A DNA stretch of 64,000 nucleotides from Calendula officinalis (GCA_963853835.1 OY970829.1:6864446-6928445), one strand, 5' to 3'. Shown: positions 1-12,577, counted from the first letter of the stretch. Numbers and translations: made by a program. The notes: a model not told the origin generated them from the sequence alone.

Positions 1-401
1 ACCAATGCATTTATTAGTCATTAAAGAAAGAAGTGTATATTTGCATATATTTATTTTCAATTAAAAATGAAAGTTTTGAGTTAATTAAATATATTTATCT
101 CATGCCTTTAAGCATGAGCTAGCCAAACCCTTAAAAAAATATTTAAATTTTTTATGTTTCTAAGTTAGAAAAATAATTATTTTAACATTTATATTGCATG
201 TTCCTAACCGTGATTAAAATAAAATCAATAATTAACAAGTAACCAGCAAACAGTTTTGGGCACTAAATACGCCTCCTTAACAGAATTACTTTCCACATAA
301 CAATAATCTATTACTTTCCAATTTGAAATAATACAGAAATAATGCACATTACCAATTTGAGAATGTAGGCATTGGAGAGTATATCTTCCCTATTGTAATT
401 A
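1..401. other. AT-rich intergenic DNA
   Basis: I see no coding region, RNA gene or complete element in this stretch. It is AT-rich sequence ending at the left target-site duplication of the MITE that begins at 402. Confidence 0.6.
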
Positions 402-607
402 GGGTTTTTCTAACATGTGCCCCTAGGCATATGTTTAGGGCATTCAATTCACTCAAAGTTTCTATATAAAATCTTGTTACTCATTAATAAAATCCATATT
501 TCACAATTTCAAGGGATGTATTAAATGAATTTTTAAGTTTAATCGGAAACTTTGAGTGAATTGAATGCTCTAAACATGTGCCTAGGGGGCACATGTTAGA
601 AAAACCC
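402..607. mobile_element. Mutator-type MITE, 206 bp
   Basis: Inverted arms of about 65 bp begin gggtttttctaacatgtgcc on the left and end with the matching inverse on the right, around a short AT-rich core. The element is flanked by a 9-bp direct repeat, ttgtaatta, at 393-401 and 608-616. Long TIRs plus a 9-bp target duplication are typical of Mutator-like (MULE) elements. It has no coding capacity, so a transposase would have to act in trans. Confidence 0.85.
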
Positions 608-3276
608 TTGTAATTATGCTTATGTTTAGTTTATAATTAAATACCGAAAGTTTAAAACTAATTTTTTTGCTTAATTCCCCTATACTAAAACAGAAAGATT
701 ACAAAAATGTCCAGTAAAAATCGCAATTTCCGAATTTAAAACTGCTAATTCTAGCAATTCATCATTAAAATCGCATATTAACTACAACTTTCGAATCGCC
801 TACTGCTAAAGAAAACATACAAAAAGCCGTTGAAGCAGCCACTAAGCAGCAGAATTAGCTTCTTATCAAGAAAAATCGTTTTGTATTTCACACGTTGGTG
901 TTGGGTAGTCGTGAACTAGTTGTAAAATTCATGGAGCAAAATGTTTGTTACAATTTGTGTAGGTAAATACTAAACAGTTTTGATAGTACTATAACTTGAT
1001 TGTTTGGCATATACCATATTATTATTATTATCTTAAGTCCCCACAACCATTTCATTCTAACTTGAACATTCTATTCTATCTTATAATAAAAAACAAAATT
1101 TTTTAAACACGTGTCATCCCCACAACCATTTCGTTCTACCTTTTCCCGCTCAGTTTTTCTAACCATTCTAAAAGACTAAAACCCTAATTTTACATTCCAA
1201 ACACAATTTATCCCAACTTCAGGCGACACTTTCTCACGATCGTCCACCAGCAACCATGAACCCTAATCGATCATATAATATGCTACCACGGATTCTAGGG
1301 CTCGATTTTGTTTGTTCACCGCATATATCTAACAAGCTACATCAATCTCTCGCTATTATTTTACGATTTAGAAACGGATATAAGTTAGGGTTTTAATATC
1401 TCAAGCTACCATATTCGGGTTCTTCAAGTTTCTGGTAATTTCTTACAACTTCATATTTCAATTCCATCTTTGTTGAACATATGACACTCTTTCAACTACA
1501 TTTTATTTTTAAATGAGCTTGTGCTTTAAATTATAGAATTGAAAAAACGAATAATATGTAATTTTTAGGTTTGACGGGCTATAATTTAAATTAAATATAT
1601 AAACTTTTTATTTATTTATGTATTATAATATAATATTTATTGATTTAAATGTGTAAATATGTAATTTGCAGATGTATAGAAGCATGAGAACTGATGGTAT
1701 TTATACCCAAGGTATGCATCTTTACCTTCCAATCTTTTTTGGAATATTCTATCCAAAAAAGCCCTGAAAACCCCTTGGAGCATAGCTTGTGATCTTCATG
1801 TTTTGTGGTTGACTTGATCATCTGATTGAATTCAACAAAGTTTATTTAAAATAAACATGGTTATGGTTATTCGAAGTATTTATGATATGCATTTCAAAAT
1901 TAAAGACCCAAGTTGTGTCTACCAATGTAACAATTTTTTTTATCATCATTTTCATATCCTTTTACGATTTTTAGTCTTTTTATTTTGATATTTATGGCAA
2001 GTTTTGCAGGCTGACATTTAAATGAGAAGCTGAAACCAGTGATGATTGGTGAAGAGGTTTGCATCAATATATTCATTTTGCTTTAACGGGCAAGTCAAGG
2101 TCGGATAATGGGTAATTTCTGCACGGGTCAAAAACTGGATGCATTGACCCATAACATTTTGTTCTATTTGAATCTATCTATAATGCCTTTGAATTCAAAC
2201 ATTATGACTTAAACTGGTTGTATTGAAGCTTTATCTGGTTTGAAATCATAAGGTTGTTAATGGAAGGTCATTTGGAATCAAGAATAATTTATTCAAGTTT
2301 GCCTGCCTGCATTTGCATCACTTCAAATGCTAGGTAATTCTCTTTTGTTAACGTGAATAAATGAATTATGTTTGTTTAATTTAAATGCTAGCTATACTCT
2401 TATTATAATATTTCTTAGCTCATATGATTCATGTTATCATGTACAAGTGAGAAAGTGTCATATGATCTACGTAATAATTTAGTGTTCATGCATACAGACT
2501 ACACTTATTATTCAAGTTTAGGAGCTTCTTCTAAATTGAGTGTCATCCTTGGAACATATTTGTAACAAGTAGGAACTTAACTATCTTCCTTTGAATTTTA
2601 AAATGTAAAGGTACACCATTTTTAGCCTGCTTTAGCAATGGCAAAATAACCGGGTCAATTTAGATGGAAACGGGTCAAAAGGGTCGAGGTTGAAAATGGT
2701 TACATTTTGTCCACTTTTTGGAGTTCTTATAAATAATTAATGTATTTCAACATGTTTGACCTGTGAAAACCCATTTGGTTTGTTACCCTTTTACCTAAAA
2801 CGGGTTGGGTTGATATGCATCTGCAGCAGTATAAAGTATAAAAATTGGGCAAAGTTGACCACACCAGGATAAAATACTTCAGGCTAGAGGTAGATGATAT
2901 TGAGCTACTTCGACCCATTTACTTATGGGTCAATTTGGGTAATGGTTTATCTCCAACGGGTCAAATGGGTAGGGAAAAAATTGAGTCAAAAAGGAAATGA
3001 TCAAATGGAGTCAAAGTCACCCTAAAATTAGATTATGGTTATCTTATCTTAGTCCTACGTAAAGCATTAAGGGAAAGTCTTAATCTCTTAATTTTTACAA
3101 ATTCCATTTTTACCCTCATAGTAATTAACACTTTCCACAATTTACAACAATATTATTAATTATAGTTGATATGCAAAAGTTGTATAAATGTATAGGAAAC
3201 TGTATAAATGTATAATAATCTCAAATCTATTCTTGATTGCAGCTTATGTAAAAGTTACTATTGCATATGTTCTTAG

Positions 3277-3403
3277 GATGTAGTATCATCTTTTAAACCC
3301 AAATCACAAGCTGCTCGGGTATTAAATGTCACTGAAGATGAAAAAGAGAATGCAATGGAATATGGATTGCCTTCTTCACATACTCTTAACACTGGAAATT
3401 ACG
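3277..3403 (+). pseudogene. Exon fragment of a lipid/sphingoid phosphate phosphatase (LPP-delta-like)
   Basis: The segment is preceded by an ag acceptor and followed by a gtatgt donor. Its frame reads through without stops and includes EYGLPSSHTLNT, which matches my recollection of the phosphatase signature region (the PSSH-type motif) of plant lipid phosphate phosphatase delta, also called sphingoid-1-phosphate phosphatase. Real members are multi-spanning ER membrane enzymes of roughly 400 residues. Only about 42 codons are recognisable here; I could not find the flanking exons or membrane segments, and the residues after LNT diverge. It is most likely a captured, non-functional exon inside the Helitron-like element. 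Confidence 0.6.
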
Positions 3404-3760
3404 GTATGTTCAATATTTATGTATTAATACAATTTTTCGTGATAGATTTTCATTTAGGTATCAATATATATGCATCACTCAATTTTAAATTTGTTTGTTA
3501 TTTCATGATTAGGTTTTTGGTGTGTTTGCAGCCTTTTTTTTTACAAGGATTGTTTAGTGATAGAGTTGGAAACATGATGGTGCTCAATGATGATTGTGTT
3601 TCGTGTTTATTAGACATGTGAGAATCCAAAAACCTAATAAGTCTCAGTGAGATGATGATTGTAACTATTTGAGTACCAAGTGTTTGTTGAAATGCTTTAA
3701 TGAACTGAATTTCCTTGAACCCATATTTTGTGTGTATTATTACGGGTACTTAATTGATTT

Positions 3761-4225
3761 TGTAACACTTAATCTTGATACGGGTATAGTAGACTAAAGT
3801 TTAACCATGTGATTGGTTGGCTTCTTTTGTTTTTAGGTTGATGCAAAAGTATCAAATGTGGTATGAGTTTTTTCCAATCATTTTTGTTGAATTATTATTG
3901 ATTTTTGGTTGGTCAGGATAATGGGGGCTGCTGCACTTAAAAATTATATTGGTGGTTTAGGATCTTCTGGTATTGGTTTTAATAAGCCAAATCATGTGTT
4001 AATTAGTTTGCTAATTTACTAATTACATAATATCCTTTATAAAAGGCCACTATTTTCTGCACAATAACTCACTTTTAGTCCAATTTTTAATACAATTCAA
4101 CAAAAATGATTGGAAAAAACTCATACCACATTTGATACTTTTGCATCAACCTAAAAACAAAAGAAGCCAACCAATCACATGGTTAAATTTAGTCTACTAT
4201 ACCCGTATCAAGATTAAGTGTTACA
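3761..4225. repeat. Large inverted repeat, two arms of about 132 bp
   Basis: The left arm (3761-3893) starts tgtaacacttaatc and reappears as its reverse complement at 4094-4225, almost without mismatches, separated by about 200 bp. The right arm is flanked by a 30-bp direct repeat beginning acaataactcacttttag at 4061-4090 and again at 4223-4252. A direct repeat of that length is too long for a transposon target duplication and suggests a templated inverted copy made during break repair or replication. Confidence 0.8.
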
Positions 4226-4730
4226 ATAACTCACTTTTAGTCCAATTTTTAAATGAACACATTATTAAAGTAAAAAATCAAAAAATTAAAACAGCTACTG
4301 TATGACCTATTTGTTTGACTTTTAGTTCAATATTTAAAGTCAAGAGTCTAATCTTATTATTTCTTTTCTTATGTATTCTTCAGTTATATTTTATTGAATT
4401 TAAATAATTTTCAATTATTATCATTTGTTGAATTTTTTTAGTTTTCACATTTGCATGTAAAATTACGTTTAGAAAAATTACGATAACCCGCGATTTTTTA
4501 CGGGTTATAACCTAGTTGTTTTATAAATCATGAACGTTATATGTGTAGGTAAATAGTTTTTACTTCATAAAAAGATGAATTAAATATTTTACTTTCAACA
4601 AAAAAATTTGATGATGCTGTTACAAGTATAAAATTTTATTGTTCTTAATCATACATCTTATTGTCAATATAACTAACGAGGACTGTGGATCCCACGCGAT
4701 GCTGCTGGTTTTTAAACATGCATTTTTTTA

Positions 4731-5113
4731 TGTGAGATTAAAATCTGTATTCATAAATAAAAGAATAAAAGAAATTATGTAGGATCATATAATGGTAACT
4801 ATAACAATAATATCAAAATTTTTGATCATATAATATGTCACTTTACTCTCCAAATTATTATTTCAATTATACCAAATTGTTATTATTTACTTGATTTGAA
4901 TATTATCCAAATTTTAGTTCATGTGAGATTAAAATTTGTAATCATAAATAAAAGAATAAAAGAAATATAATAGTACTTACAACAGCAAGAATATCAAAAG
5001 TTTCGATCATATAATATGTCACTTTACTTTCCAACTCCAAATTATTATTTCAATTATATCAAATTGTTACTATTATTTACTTGATTTGAATATCATCCAA
5101 ATTTTAGTTCATA
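4731..5113. repeat. Diverged tandem duplication, period about 191 bp
   Basis: The block starting tgtgagattaaaat at 4731 recurs from 4922 with scattered substitutions and small indels. Each copy ends with a shared ccaaattttagttca. The unit is AT-rich and non-coding. Confidence 0.8.
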
Positions 5114-5374
5114 AAGTATACAAATTTTTATGAATTTAGTTAAGTTAATAGAATATTTTAAATGAACTTAAATAAAATTATGAAAGTTTAGAAATTAAAA
5201 ATATTGATTATAAAAGTTGAAGAGTGAAGTATTTTTAAAAATAAAATATTTAAAAATTTGTTAGTAGTGTAAATAATAAAAGTTTATGATTTATAAGGAA
5301 AAATTATATAACTAAGGGAGTAATATGTAAATTCATTATAATCAAGAATGAAAAAATATGTCAAAAATCTTGGT

Positions 5375-5443
5375 GGTATCATGGATCGAACTTGAGCCTT
5401 TTGTGGAGAAGCCAATACATCTTACCAGTTGAACTATGAGCAC
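5375..5443 (-). other. Degenerate tRNA-like / SINE-head sequence
   Basis: On the minus strand the sequence has an A-box-like tagttcaactggtaaga and a B-box-like ggctcaagttcgatcc at tRNA-like spacing. A convincing cloverleaf is not present and no clear SINE tail or target duplication was seen. It is probably a decayed tRNA pseudogene or the head of a tRNA-derived SINE. Confidence 0.4.
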
Positions 5444-5669
5444 TTTAAACAATATTTTTATATCCACTTATATATATTATATATTGAAAATTTTCAACCG
5501 ATCACAAACGAGTGAATAGTAACTTTAGTATAACATTTGTATATATATATTAATAAACATCTAAAGTCCAATCTTTACATTATAGAAGCATTTCCAAAAT
5601 GTTAGTGTATTATAACAATTATACACGTAACAATATACATTTTTATTCTATGAAAATTCGTCTAAGCCA

Positions 5670-5698
5670 CTCGTGATTTATCACGGGTTATAGGCTAG
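5670..5698 (+). mobile_element. Helitron-like 3' terminus
   Basis: A hairpin with stem cgtgat / atcacg (5672-5685) is followed by ttatagg and then CTAG before a T. The arrangement parallels the terminus at 4515. No matching 5' end was identified, so only the tail is annotated. Confidence 0.45.
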
Positions 5699-6282
5699 TA
5701 ACTATAATATTATGTACTATTCTATTTCTTCAGTACATTTTTATTTTTAAAATTTTCCATCTTTTAAAACAAATGATTGCAGTATATGAAACTGGAAATA
5801 CTGGTAAAACAAATTCCCAAAATCTGAACAAAATATCATAAAACTGCATAAATTGTTAAATATGACCCATAATAAAATAATGCAAGGTTAATTTTTTAAT
5901 AATTTTTCAGAAATTTATATTTATTTTTTCAAAATTTTATTAAGATATATTCTGGTTTAATTATGTCATAAAACTGCATAAGTATTTTTACATGCATTTA
6001 ATCAGTTTCATTTTTAATTATATTTTTCTTATTATTTTAAAAATCAACAAATTCCCAAATCCCAATATAAAAACAACCCTTCGACCCAAAATCACACAAC
6101 ACACTTTTGCAAAAAACTCTCACCGATACTCAGTCCCGCATTCCGAAATCAACGAACCGCCGATAATCTCCAGAGCTCCACCATCTCGCCGGCGAATTCC
6201 CAAATCGCAGCCGCGAATTCCGAAACCATCAACTCGAATCTCATTTCCTGAATTCCAGAAGAACACCACTGTGTTCATTGAA

Positions 6283-6477
6283 ATGGAGCAACAACCCGAA
6301 TTGGATCGTGCGGATTATCAGTACACATGTCAACCATGTGATAAAGTCTTCCGTACGAAGGCTGACATCAAGAAACACATAAAGGGGAAGCATAAACATG
6401 AAAAAAACATATGCCGCAAGTGCTTGAATGTCTACATCAGGTATGCAGACCTGGTGGGACACATTCATGATAATTGA
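6283..6477 (+). CDS. Small C2H2 zinc-finger protein (64 aa), candidate
   Basis: The frame is open from 5992, but 6283 is the first ATG that leaves a plausible leader; a TATA-like tataaaaa lies at 6066. The 64-residue product starts MEQQPELD. It carries one good C2H2 finger (CQPC, twelve residues, then H, four residues and H, residues about 16-36) and a second pair CRKC followed by a degenerate H-x-H, so only the first finger looks complete. Such fingers typically bind nucleic acid. It has no neighbours in an arrangement that suggests a partner, and a degenerate tandem repeat begins 300 bp downstream. It could be a genuine short gene, the first exon of a longer one, or a captured fragment. No introns were resolved. 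Confidence 0.45.
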   Translation: MEQQPELDRADYQYTCQPCDKVFRTKADIKKHIKGKHKHEKNICRKCLNVYIRYADLVGHIHDN

Positions 6478-6777
6478 GCTATCGGCCGCATAATTTATTT
6501 ACCAAGAATCCAGTGATAATTTGGGCTACGTGTTGCTGACACAGAAAGACAGAGGAATACATAAACCATATCAATATTGAAAATTCTCTTCTGTTGCAGG
6601 TATCGCAACACATATTCTACATACCTCTGTTTAGTTGATTTGGGCATTTTTTCAAAATGGTTGACACAGAAGAGGAATACATCATTCTGGGTTCATATTA
6701 AATCTTATTTGTTCTTGTGTTCTAACGTTTTTGGGTTCTCGATCTATAATTTCTCTCCGGCTGTGGTTTGTTGGAAA

Positions 6778-7010
6778 AGTCGTTAAGTTTCGTCAGATCG
6801 TTAAGTTTCTGTCAGATTCGTTAGGTTTCTTTTAAACAGGCCAGTTACCGTTAAAATTTTGTGAGTTTCCGTTAAGTTCCTGTCAAATCCGTTAGAATCT
6901 GGTTAGATCAGTTAAGATCCGGTTAGTATCGTAAAGATATGGTTAAATCTGTAAAGCTCCTATCGATCTGTTTAGATCCTATTAGTTCCGTTATATTTCC
7001 TTAGTTTGTG
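6778..7010. repeat. Degenerate tandem repeat, about 20-bp unit
   Basis: Roughly a dozen imperfect copies of a unit close to ccgttaagttcctgtcaaat follow each other. Copies differ by several substitutions each. It is non-coding and lies 300 bp beyond the zinc-finger ORF. Confidence 0.7.
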
Positions 7011-8710
7011 ACCGGTTAATACTTGTTGAGTATTTTTTAACGTTTCTTGGTATATCTGCCATCTGTTTCGAGCTTTGCTATTTTTTTGTATGTTTAAAAT
7101 CTACTTTTCTTGTATCTGCAGTCTTATAAGTGTACTATTGATTGAAAGATAAAAGGTCAATGAAAAGCATGTAACAGATCTCTGGTTTGATATTGAATCG
7201 TATTAAATATTATTATGTTATTTTCAATCTAAGATCTATGAATTGCTCTCAATTTTTGAGATTTTTTGTTCTGTTTTTCGTCTTAGCTTCTTTTTTCTAA
7301 AACGTTGGTTTATAGGCTCGCTCTAATGGTTTAAGTCTTAGATGAAGAACAAATATTCTAAATGTTAGAGATTTTGTTGTAGGATTTAGTCCCATTTTTT
7401 ATTAGTTGATCAATGAATCAGCATTTGAGCTTGAGATCTGATTAGTTTTTTTTGTAAATGGCTATTCCGTTTAAAAGAGATTTTGTTATCTTGGTTTATG
7501 TTTCTAACACCACCACCACTCTCTGGTTTATGCCTGAGGTGTGGTTGCATTGACTATTTTTTAGCTGATTATTTAATTCGTATGTTTTATTTTTCATGTA
7601 CTTATATAATTTCTTTTATTTTCAAGATTACACATGATGCAATCTAGTTAAATAACCAATAATTCAATATAATATAACTATTTGGTTGTTGAGAAGCATA
7701 AAGAATAACAATTAAATAAAAAAGTGTCGTGAACTTTATTGATCACTAATACTTTATTATGCCGTCAATGAAAATTCAAACTTTTCCACATATGGTCTAT
7801 ATTATTCTTACTTTTTTAACACAACCAACCATTTTATAATTCTATTATTATATACGTTATCATAGTGATTGATAATTAACAAGGTATTAAGCTTGCCCAC
7901 GGGGATAAAATTATTATTTCAGTTTAGTTTGATTTATTTTGTCAAAGTGTGATTCTAATTGGACCTTGTAGGATTGATTTTAGACAATCTGTGTATTGTT
8001 GTTAAGAGTTGAGGATTGCTTAATTATGAACGAACTTCCCATTCACAATTGGGTGATGGTTTATCACTAACAAGTCAGATAACCAAATTAAGCTAAATGG
8101 GTTGAATTCTGAAATGAAAAATCATCCAAAAGTGTAATTAATTATATTAGAGATGACAATTCCCAACCCGACACAATACAAAACAAGATACAAAAATAAA
8201 AAAGCCAACCCACCGAACACATTTAGGGTTCAGGTTAGGTTGTTGATAAACAGGTCGTCAACTCAACGCTATAAACTATAAACACAACTAGGAGGTGGTT
8301 AAACATATATATGAACCTAAAACATGGATGTTTCATTCTTTTTGAATTATGTAAGTAAAACCCATGCATATACATAATGTGGGTTTCCATCTTGATTACT
8401 GGAAGGCAGTAGTTATGTGGTTGCAATCCTCCTTGAAAGGGTGAATTTCTATATGTTGTGGGTAATTGTAGCTGCAACAGAACCTGGAACACACTTTCAT
8501 CTTAGTTACAATACTATAAAAAATGCAAAGTTTATTAAGATATTACAATGGATGGGTTCAATAATAGGTCAAAACGGGGTATTTGACCAGGACAGATTAA
8601 GTTGACCGGAAATACTTTTGTCATTTTTTATTTTTTTTTAAAAGAATAAGTGTGTCAAGTAAACCTAATTTATTAAATAAAATTATCTTTAATAGGTTTA
8701 ATGCTTAATA
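7011..8710. other. Intergenic DNA without supported features
   Basis: The stretch is AT-rich and carries only short out-of-context open frames. Around 8160-8240 there are traces of the cccaacccgacac-type dispersed repeat seen more fully at 9742. I see no gene here. Confidence 0.5.
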
Positions 8711-8763
8711 CTTCCTCCGATTCAAAAACCCAAAGTGTATCACTTATTTTGAATCGGAGGAAG
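8711..8763. mobile_element. Minimal Stowaway-type MITE
   Basis: Arms cttcctccgattcaaaa and the matching inverse ttttgaatcggaggaag enclose fewer than twenty bases, and TA flanks both sides. The tip matches Stowaway (Tc1/mariner) ends. At 53 bp it is almost only TIR, so it is probably an internally deleted copy; the same tips recur in full form at 63499-63811. Confidence 0.7.
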
Positions 8764-9733
8764 TAGTACATTTTGGGAGACTTTTGACCGATGTTTCCAT
8801 TTCTAGCTAACTTTATCATTAGTTAATACAATTTCAATATTTTCTTATAGCTAAAAAGCTAGAAATTTTCCTATATGCAGAAAAGAATACCTATAAGCTA
8901 TATCTGAGTCACATTATCTATTCAAAACGGATTTTCGGCCTTTTTCTAAAAAAAAAAAGATGAAAAAAATCCAATGGAATATAGCAAATGGCTGAAACCT
9001 ACTCTTTCATATGCATATGATTACACTTTTTGGTATGCAATCCAGACCACTCAAAATCTCATTAACAGCAGATTTTGGATGAAATTTATCCCACAAGTCA
9101 TTCCTGCTGATATGCATATTATTGTATCGTCCTAAACCACAACAAGCTGATGTTTTAACACCAAAAATAATAACAATTAAAATATGTCACCTTACAAACT
9201 ATAGGTGGTAAAATGAACAGGTCTAACAGTAAAGTTAAATAGCTGGACCAAATGGGTTGGGATATCTAACCCGTTGATATAAATAGATCGGTTCCGGGTT
9301 GAAATTTTATGACCTGCCAACCCGCGAACACGAACCCGACTTGAATTACCAGCCCTAGTGCCAACGGTTCAACTCAACAGAGTGAGTCGGTTCCCAATTG
9401 GTACCCTCCATTGGCACCGGTCTCATGTGCGTACATTTATATATCAATACTTTTAATAAAAAGATATAAAAATACTTTCAACACAATGATTTTATATACT
9501 TTGTGTGTGGCAAATAAGTGATACACTTTTCTATTTCAGGGTGTACCATCCTAATTTTATTGTACACCTTTCCTTTTTGGTTTGTCCCAAAATTATTGTC
9601 AACTTGAAAATTTCACCAATTAAAAAATAGTTAAGTGGTAAAGATAGAATTTTATTGGTTAGACAGTGTAATAAATGTATTTTTCTTAAACTATGTGATT
9701 TTAATGTGTGGAAAATAATTTTGTGAGGAAAGG
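8764..9733. other. Intergenic DNA with a possible old hAT-like remnant
   Basis: Between about 9203 and 9357 there is a stretch rich in ggttggg / aacccg motifs whose ends (taggtggtaa and its inverse-like ttaccagcccta) resemble hAT tips. I find no target duplication. The rest shows no feature. Confidence 0.4.
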
Positions 9734-9741
9734 AGTACAAT

Positions 9742-10257
9742 TAGGTGTGGCGGTTTCTGACCCGACACGAAACCCAACCTGAAACCGACACGAAAATAAA
9801 CAAGTTTGAGTTGAGGTAAAAATAATTGGGTCAGTCTCGGGTTGACTCGACTGACCCGTTTATTAAACATGTTAGGTTCGGGTCAACGATAATTTAAATG
9901 GATCGACCCGCCAACCCGTTTAATTATTAAAATATATTTGAAAAATATATATTTATATTTAGTTTATAGTTTAAATGTAACTAATAGTTAGATTAAAACT
10001 AAAAAGACTACCTAGTAATGTGTTATTTTGGTACTTTGTAATAAATTTGTGGAATAATAACAACATGTATGACATGTTTAACCTGTTTGATCAGCTAACC
10101 TGTTTAACCCATTTAATTAAACAAGTTATATGGGTCAGGTTCGGGTTAAAGGTAAACGGGTTAGAGTTGAGATATATATACCCCGTTTATATAAACATGT
10201 CAGTTTCAGATTGTATATTTCTGATCCGCCAACCTGTAAACCAGAACCCGACCCCTA
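9742..10257. mobile_element. Non-autonomous hAT element, 516 bp
   Basis: The ends taggtgtggcgg and ccgacccctaa-type inverse form imperfect TIRs. The element is flanked by a perfect 8-bp duplication agtacaat at 9734-9741 and 10258-10265. The 8-bp TSD and TAGGG-type tips indicate the hAT superfamily. The interior is full of gacccg / cgggtt motifs and has no transposase. Confidence 0.85.
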
Positions 10258-10265
10258 AGTACAAT

Positions 10266-11770
10266 AATACAAGTAAATAACTTTTATATTTTGCGGGAGT
10301 TAGAAATTAGCAACAAGTAGAACTTTGTTTATGTAGGGAAATAGAGTGGTTCCTAAAATCACGTCCCACGTCCCACGTCCTAGAACTAGGCGGCAATTAG
10401 ATCAATATATTCGCGCCCTGCCAGAAATTGAAGGTTATGGTCATTTAAATCAATGAAAACTTCGAAATTGATGCTAAGGGCGCAACCTCGTCTTGAAGAA
10501 TTCAAGCTAGGGCTTCGATTTTTTAAACCAAATTGAATGTAAACTTCCCAATCTATGAGATAAGTGATAATTTTTGTATGTTTTTGTTTTGGTTTTAATC
10601 TCCAAAACTAATCTGGTTTCACATTTTGTAGTTGAATCGGTTCTCTGCATGTGGTTTGGGGTTTTTGTTTCGACACATCCTAATGCTAATTGAACCGGCT
10701 AACACAATCCTACACGTCTTGGTATTGCATTTTTAAAGGAACTTTAAATAATATATCAATTTGCACATATTGCAACTTTGCAAGCTAATGAAGATGTAAA
10801 AAGGTTTGTTAACATTTGCATTTTATTTTATCATAATTGTTTGTTTTTTGTTAATCTTGGTACATGTAGGAAGAGAGAATGATCTTTAACGCCTAATTTC
10901 ATGTGAGCATCTGTCTTATGGAAAATGGTAAAAATTAACTTTTGGTTTTCAATTGCACATTCATGGCTCAAAATATTTGTTTGGTAATTCAAAGATATTT
11001 AATGTATATCCTGTTTCAACAGTTGGTGGTGCTTGATACATAGCAACTCTAAAGAAGCCTTTTACTCATTTTTTTAATTGCATCTCATGGAATAACAATT
11101 GGTAGGTTATCTACAAAGTGGGTATGCGCTATAGATTTATTAAAATACCCCACATCTAACCTTGTTATTATCTTTCTCTAATATGTGATTTATGTAGTGA
11201 AGTATTCCAAGCTACTCAATGAAGAAGCACATTGTCATTTTTTCCGCAGGTTCTCGTGCTTACTATCATTGTCTTCTATTTTCTTTGGCAACATGTTACA
11301 AACTATGTTATTATGAGAAATCTTATTCTTGCACTGCTTTCCCTAATTATTGAACCACATGCTATTTGTCTTGTTAATTTACATTCTTATATAATGTGAA
11401 AAAACCACACTCTATACGTTGTCTCTGTAGGTGCCGCCTTATTGTGAGGATGATGCATGATAACACAAGAATATCTTCAGTAATGTGTGCAACTTTCTTT
11501 CAGGCGAAGATTGATATTGGTTTTACTGTACTAGACTTTTTATGTTTGAGTTCAATTCTTTGTAATTTACTTTCTTATGATAAGTTTATGGATGGTTATA
11601 TGTATTACTTAATTAGCTTGATACTATTGCAAAAATCGCTTATTGAATTCATAATGATGAAATATTTGTTCTATATTTTCTATTGGGTTGCTCATGTTTT
11701 TCAATTTGATTTAATTTTAACTTTCTTAGGACCCTTCTAAACTGTCATAAAATGTATTGCAACTCAAAAT
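10266..11770. other. Non-coding region, possibly interior of the CACTA element
   Basis: It contains 5'UTR-like and intron-like sequence, for example around 10330-10620, but no open frame that I recognise. If the CACTA end at 12276 belongs to a larger element, this could be its interior or captured host DNA. The left CACTA tip was not found. Confidence 0.35.
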
Positions 11771-12276
11771 CAGTATTAGGACGTTAAACAAGCGTCCTAT
11801 ACAAATCCATATATCAGGACACATATTTTAGTCTATGAGGACTACTTATTATGTCGTATAAATTCAGTTCTTAGGACACCTATATTTTCTTAAATGTGAT
11901 AGTATGTAAATATCTTTTATGACCAAATAAAAGTGTCCTATATTATAGTCTATTAGGACGCTTTTAGTGTTAGATAATACATATTATAGGACCATAAAAT
12001 ATGTCTCATAAGTATAACTACTTGTTAGGTCACTCAAAAGTGTCCTATGCTATAATCTATTTGGACCTTTATTAGTTTTACATGATACATTTTATAGGAC
12101 CATAAAATATGTTTCATAAGCATAACCACTTGTTGTGTCACTTTAAAGAGTCCTAGGACTTATTACAACCCCTTTAGATGTGACACTTTTATATAAGTCC
12201 TATTAGGTTAAAGGTCGTATAAACTAATTTAATAGGACATTAACCGGAGTCCTATAAAGCATATTTTGGTGTAGTG
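11771..12276. mobile_element. Right end of a CACTA (En/Spm) transposon
   Basis: The right tip ends ttttggtgtagtg, the inverse of CACTACACCAAAA, the hallmark of CACTA elements. The preceding 500 bp is packed with the subterminal motif taggac / gtccta in both orientations (for example 11777, 11794, 11815), as expected for transposase-binding subterminal repeats. No left CACTA tip or transposase is visible, so this is a fragment or the edge of a decayed copy. Confidence 0.7.
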
Positions 12277-12577
12277 ATTATTAAATAAAAATATAAATTC
12301 TCCATAGAAAAAATATGTAATAATAGTCTATACCAACTAATAAAAGAACAAAAACAATTGGATTTTTGTCTCCGTGATATTTAATAGCTTTGTCCATATC
12401 ATCTCCATCCATGTGTAAATTACTTATTTTGTTTTTAAATTTCCAATTTTATATAACTTTTCAATTTAACCAGTTTGCAATTCTCGATCACTACAACACC
12501 ACCCTATGTTTTTATACTTGTTCCACTGTAGAAGTCTCCAATAGTTCTATGGTCCCTTTGACACTCTTATGTTTAAG
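12277..12577. other. Intergenic DNA up to the copia insertion
   Basis: I see no supported feature. The host sequence continues at 38549 beyond element 1, so this stretch and 38549 onward were once contiguous around a single aatgt. Confidence 0.6.

Larger units (their letters stand above)
675..4515 (+). mobile_element. Probable non-autonomous Helitron with captured gene fragment
   Basis: The 3' end is well supported. A 7-bp hairpin (taacccg / cgggtta, 4484-4507) is followed after four bases by CTAG and then a host T, the CTRR-T terminus expected for Helitrons. The 5' end is less certain: the sequence from 675 (ttcccctatactaaaac) resembles plant Helitron 5' ends, but it does not start with a clean A|TC. 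The interior encodes no RepHel and carries an exon-like phosphatase fragment at 3277-3403, a known habit of plant Helitrons. The 3' terminus at 5698 could instead belong to a longer copy. Confidence 0.5.

Noticed and set aside
9203..9357. hAT-type MITE with taggtgg ends
   Set aside because: The flanks (acaaacta and gtgccaac) show no target duplication, so it is mentioned only as a possible remnant.
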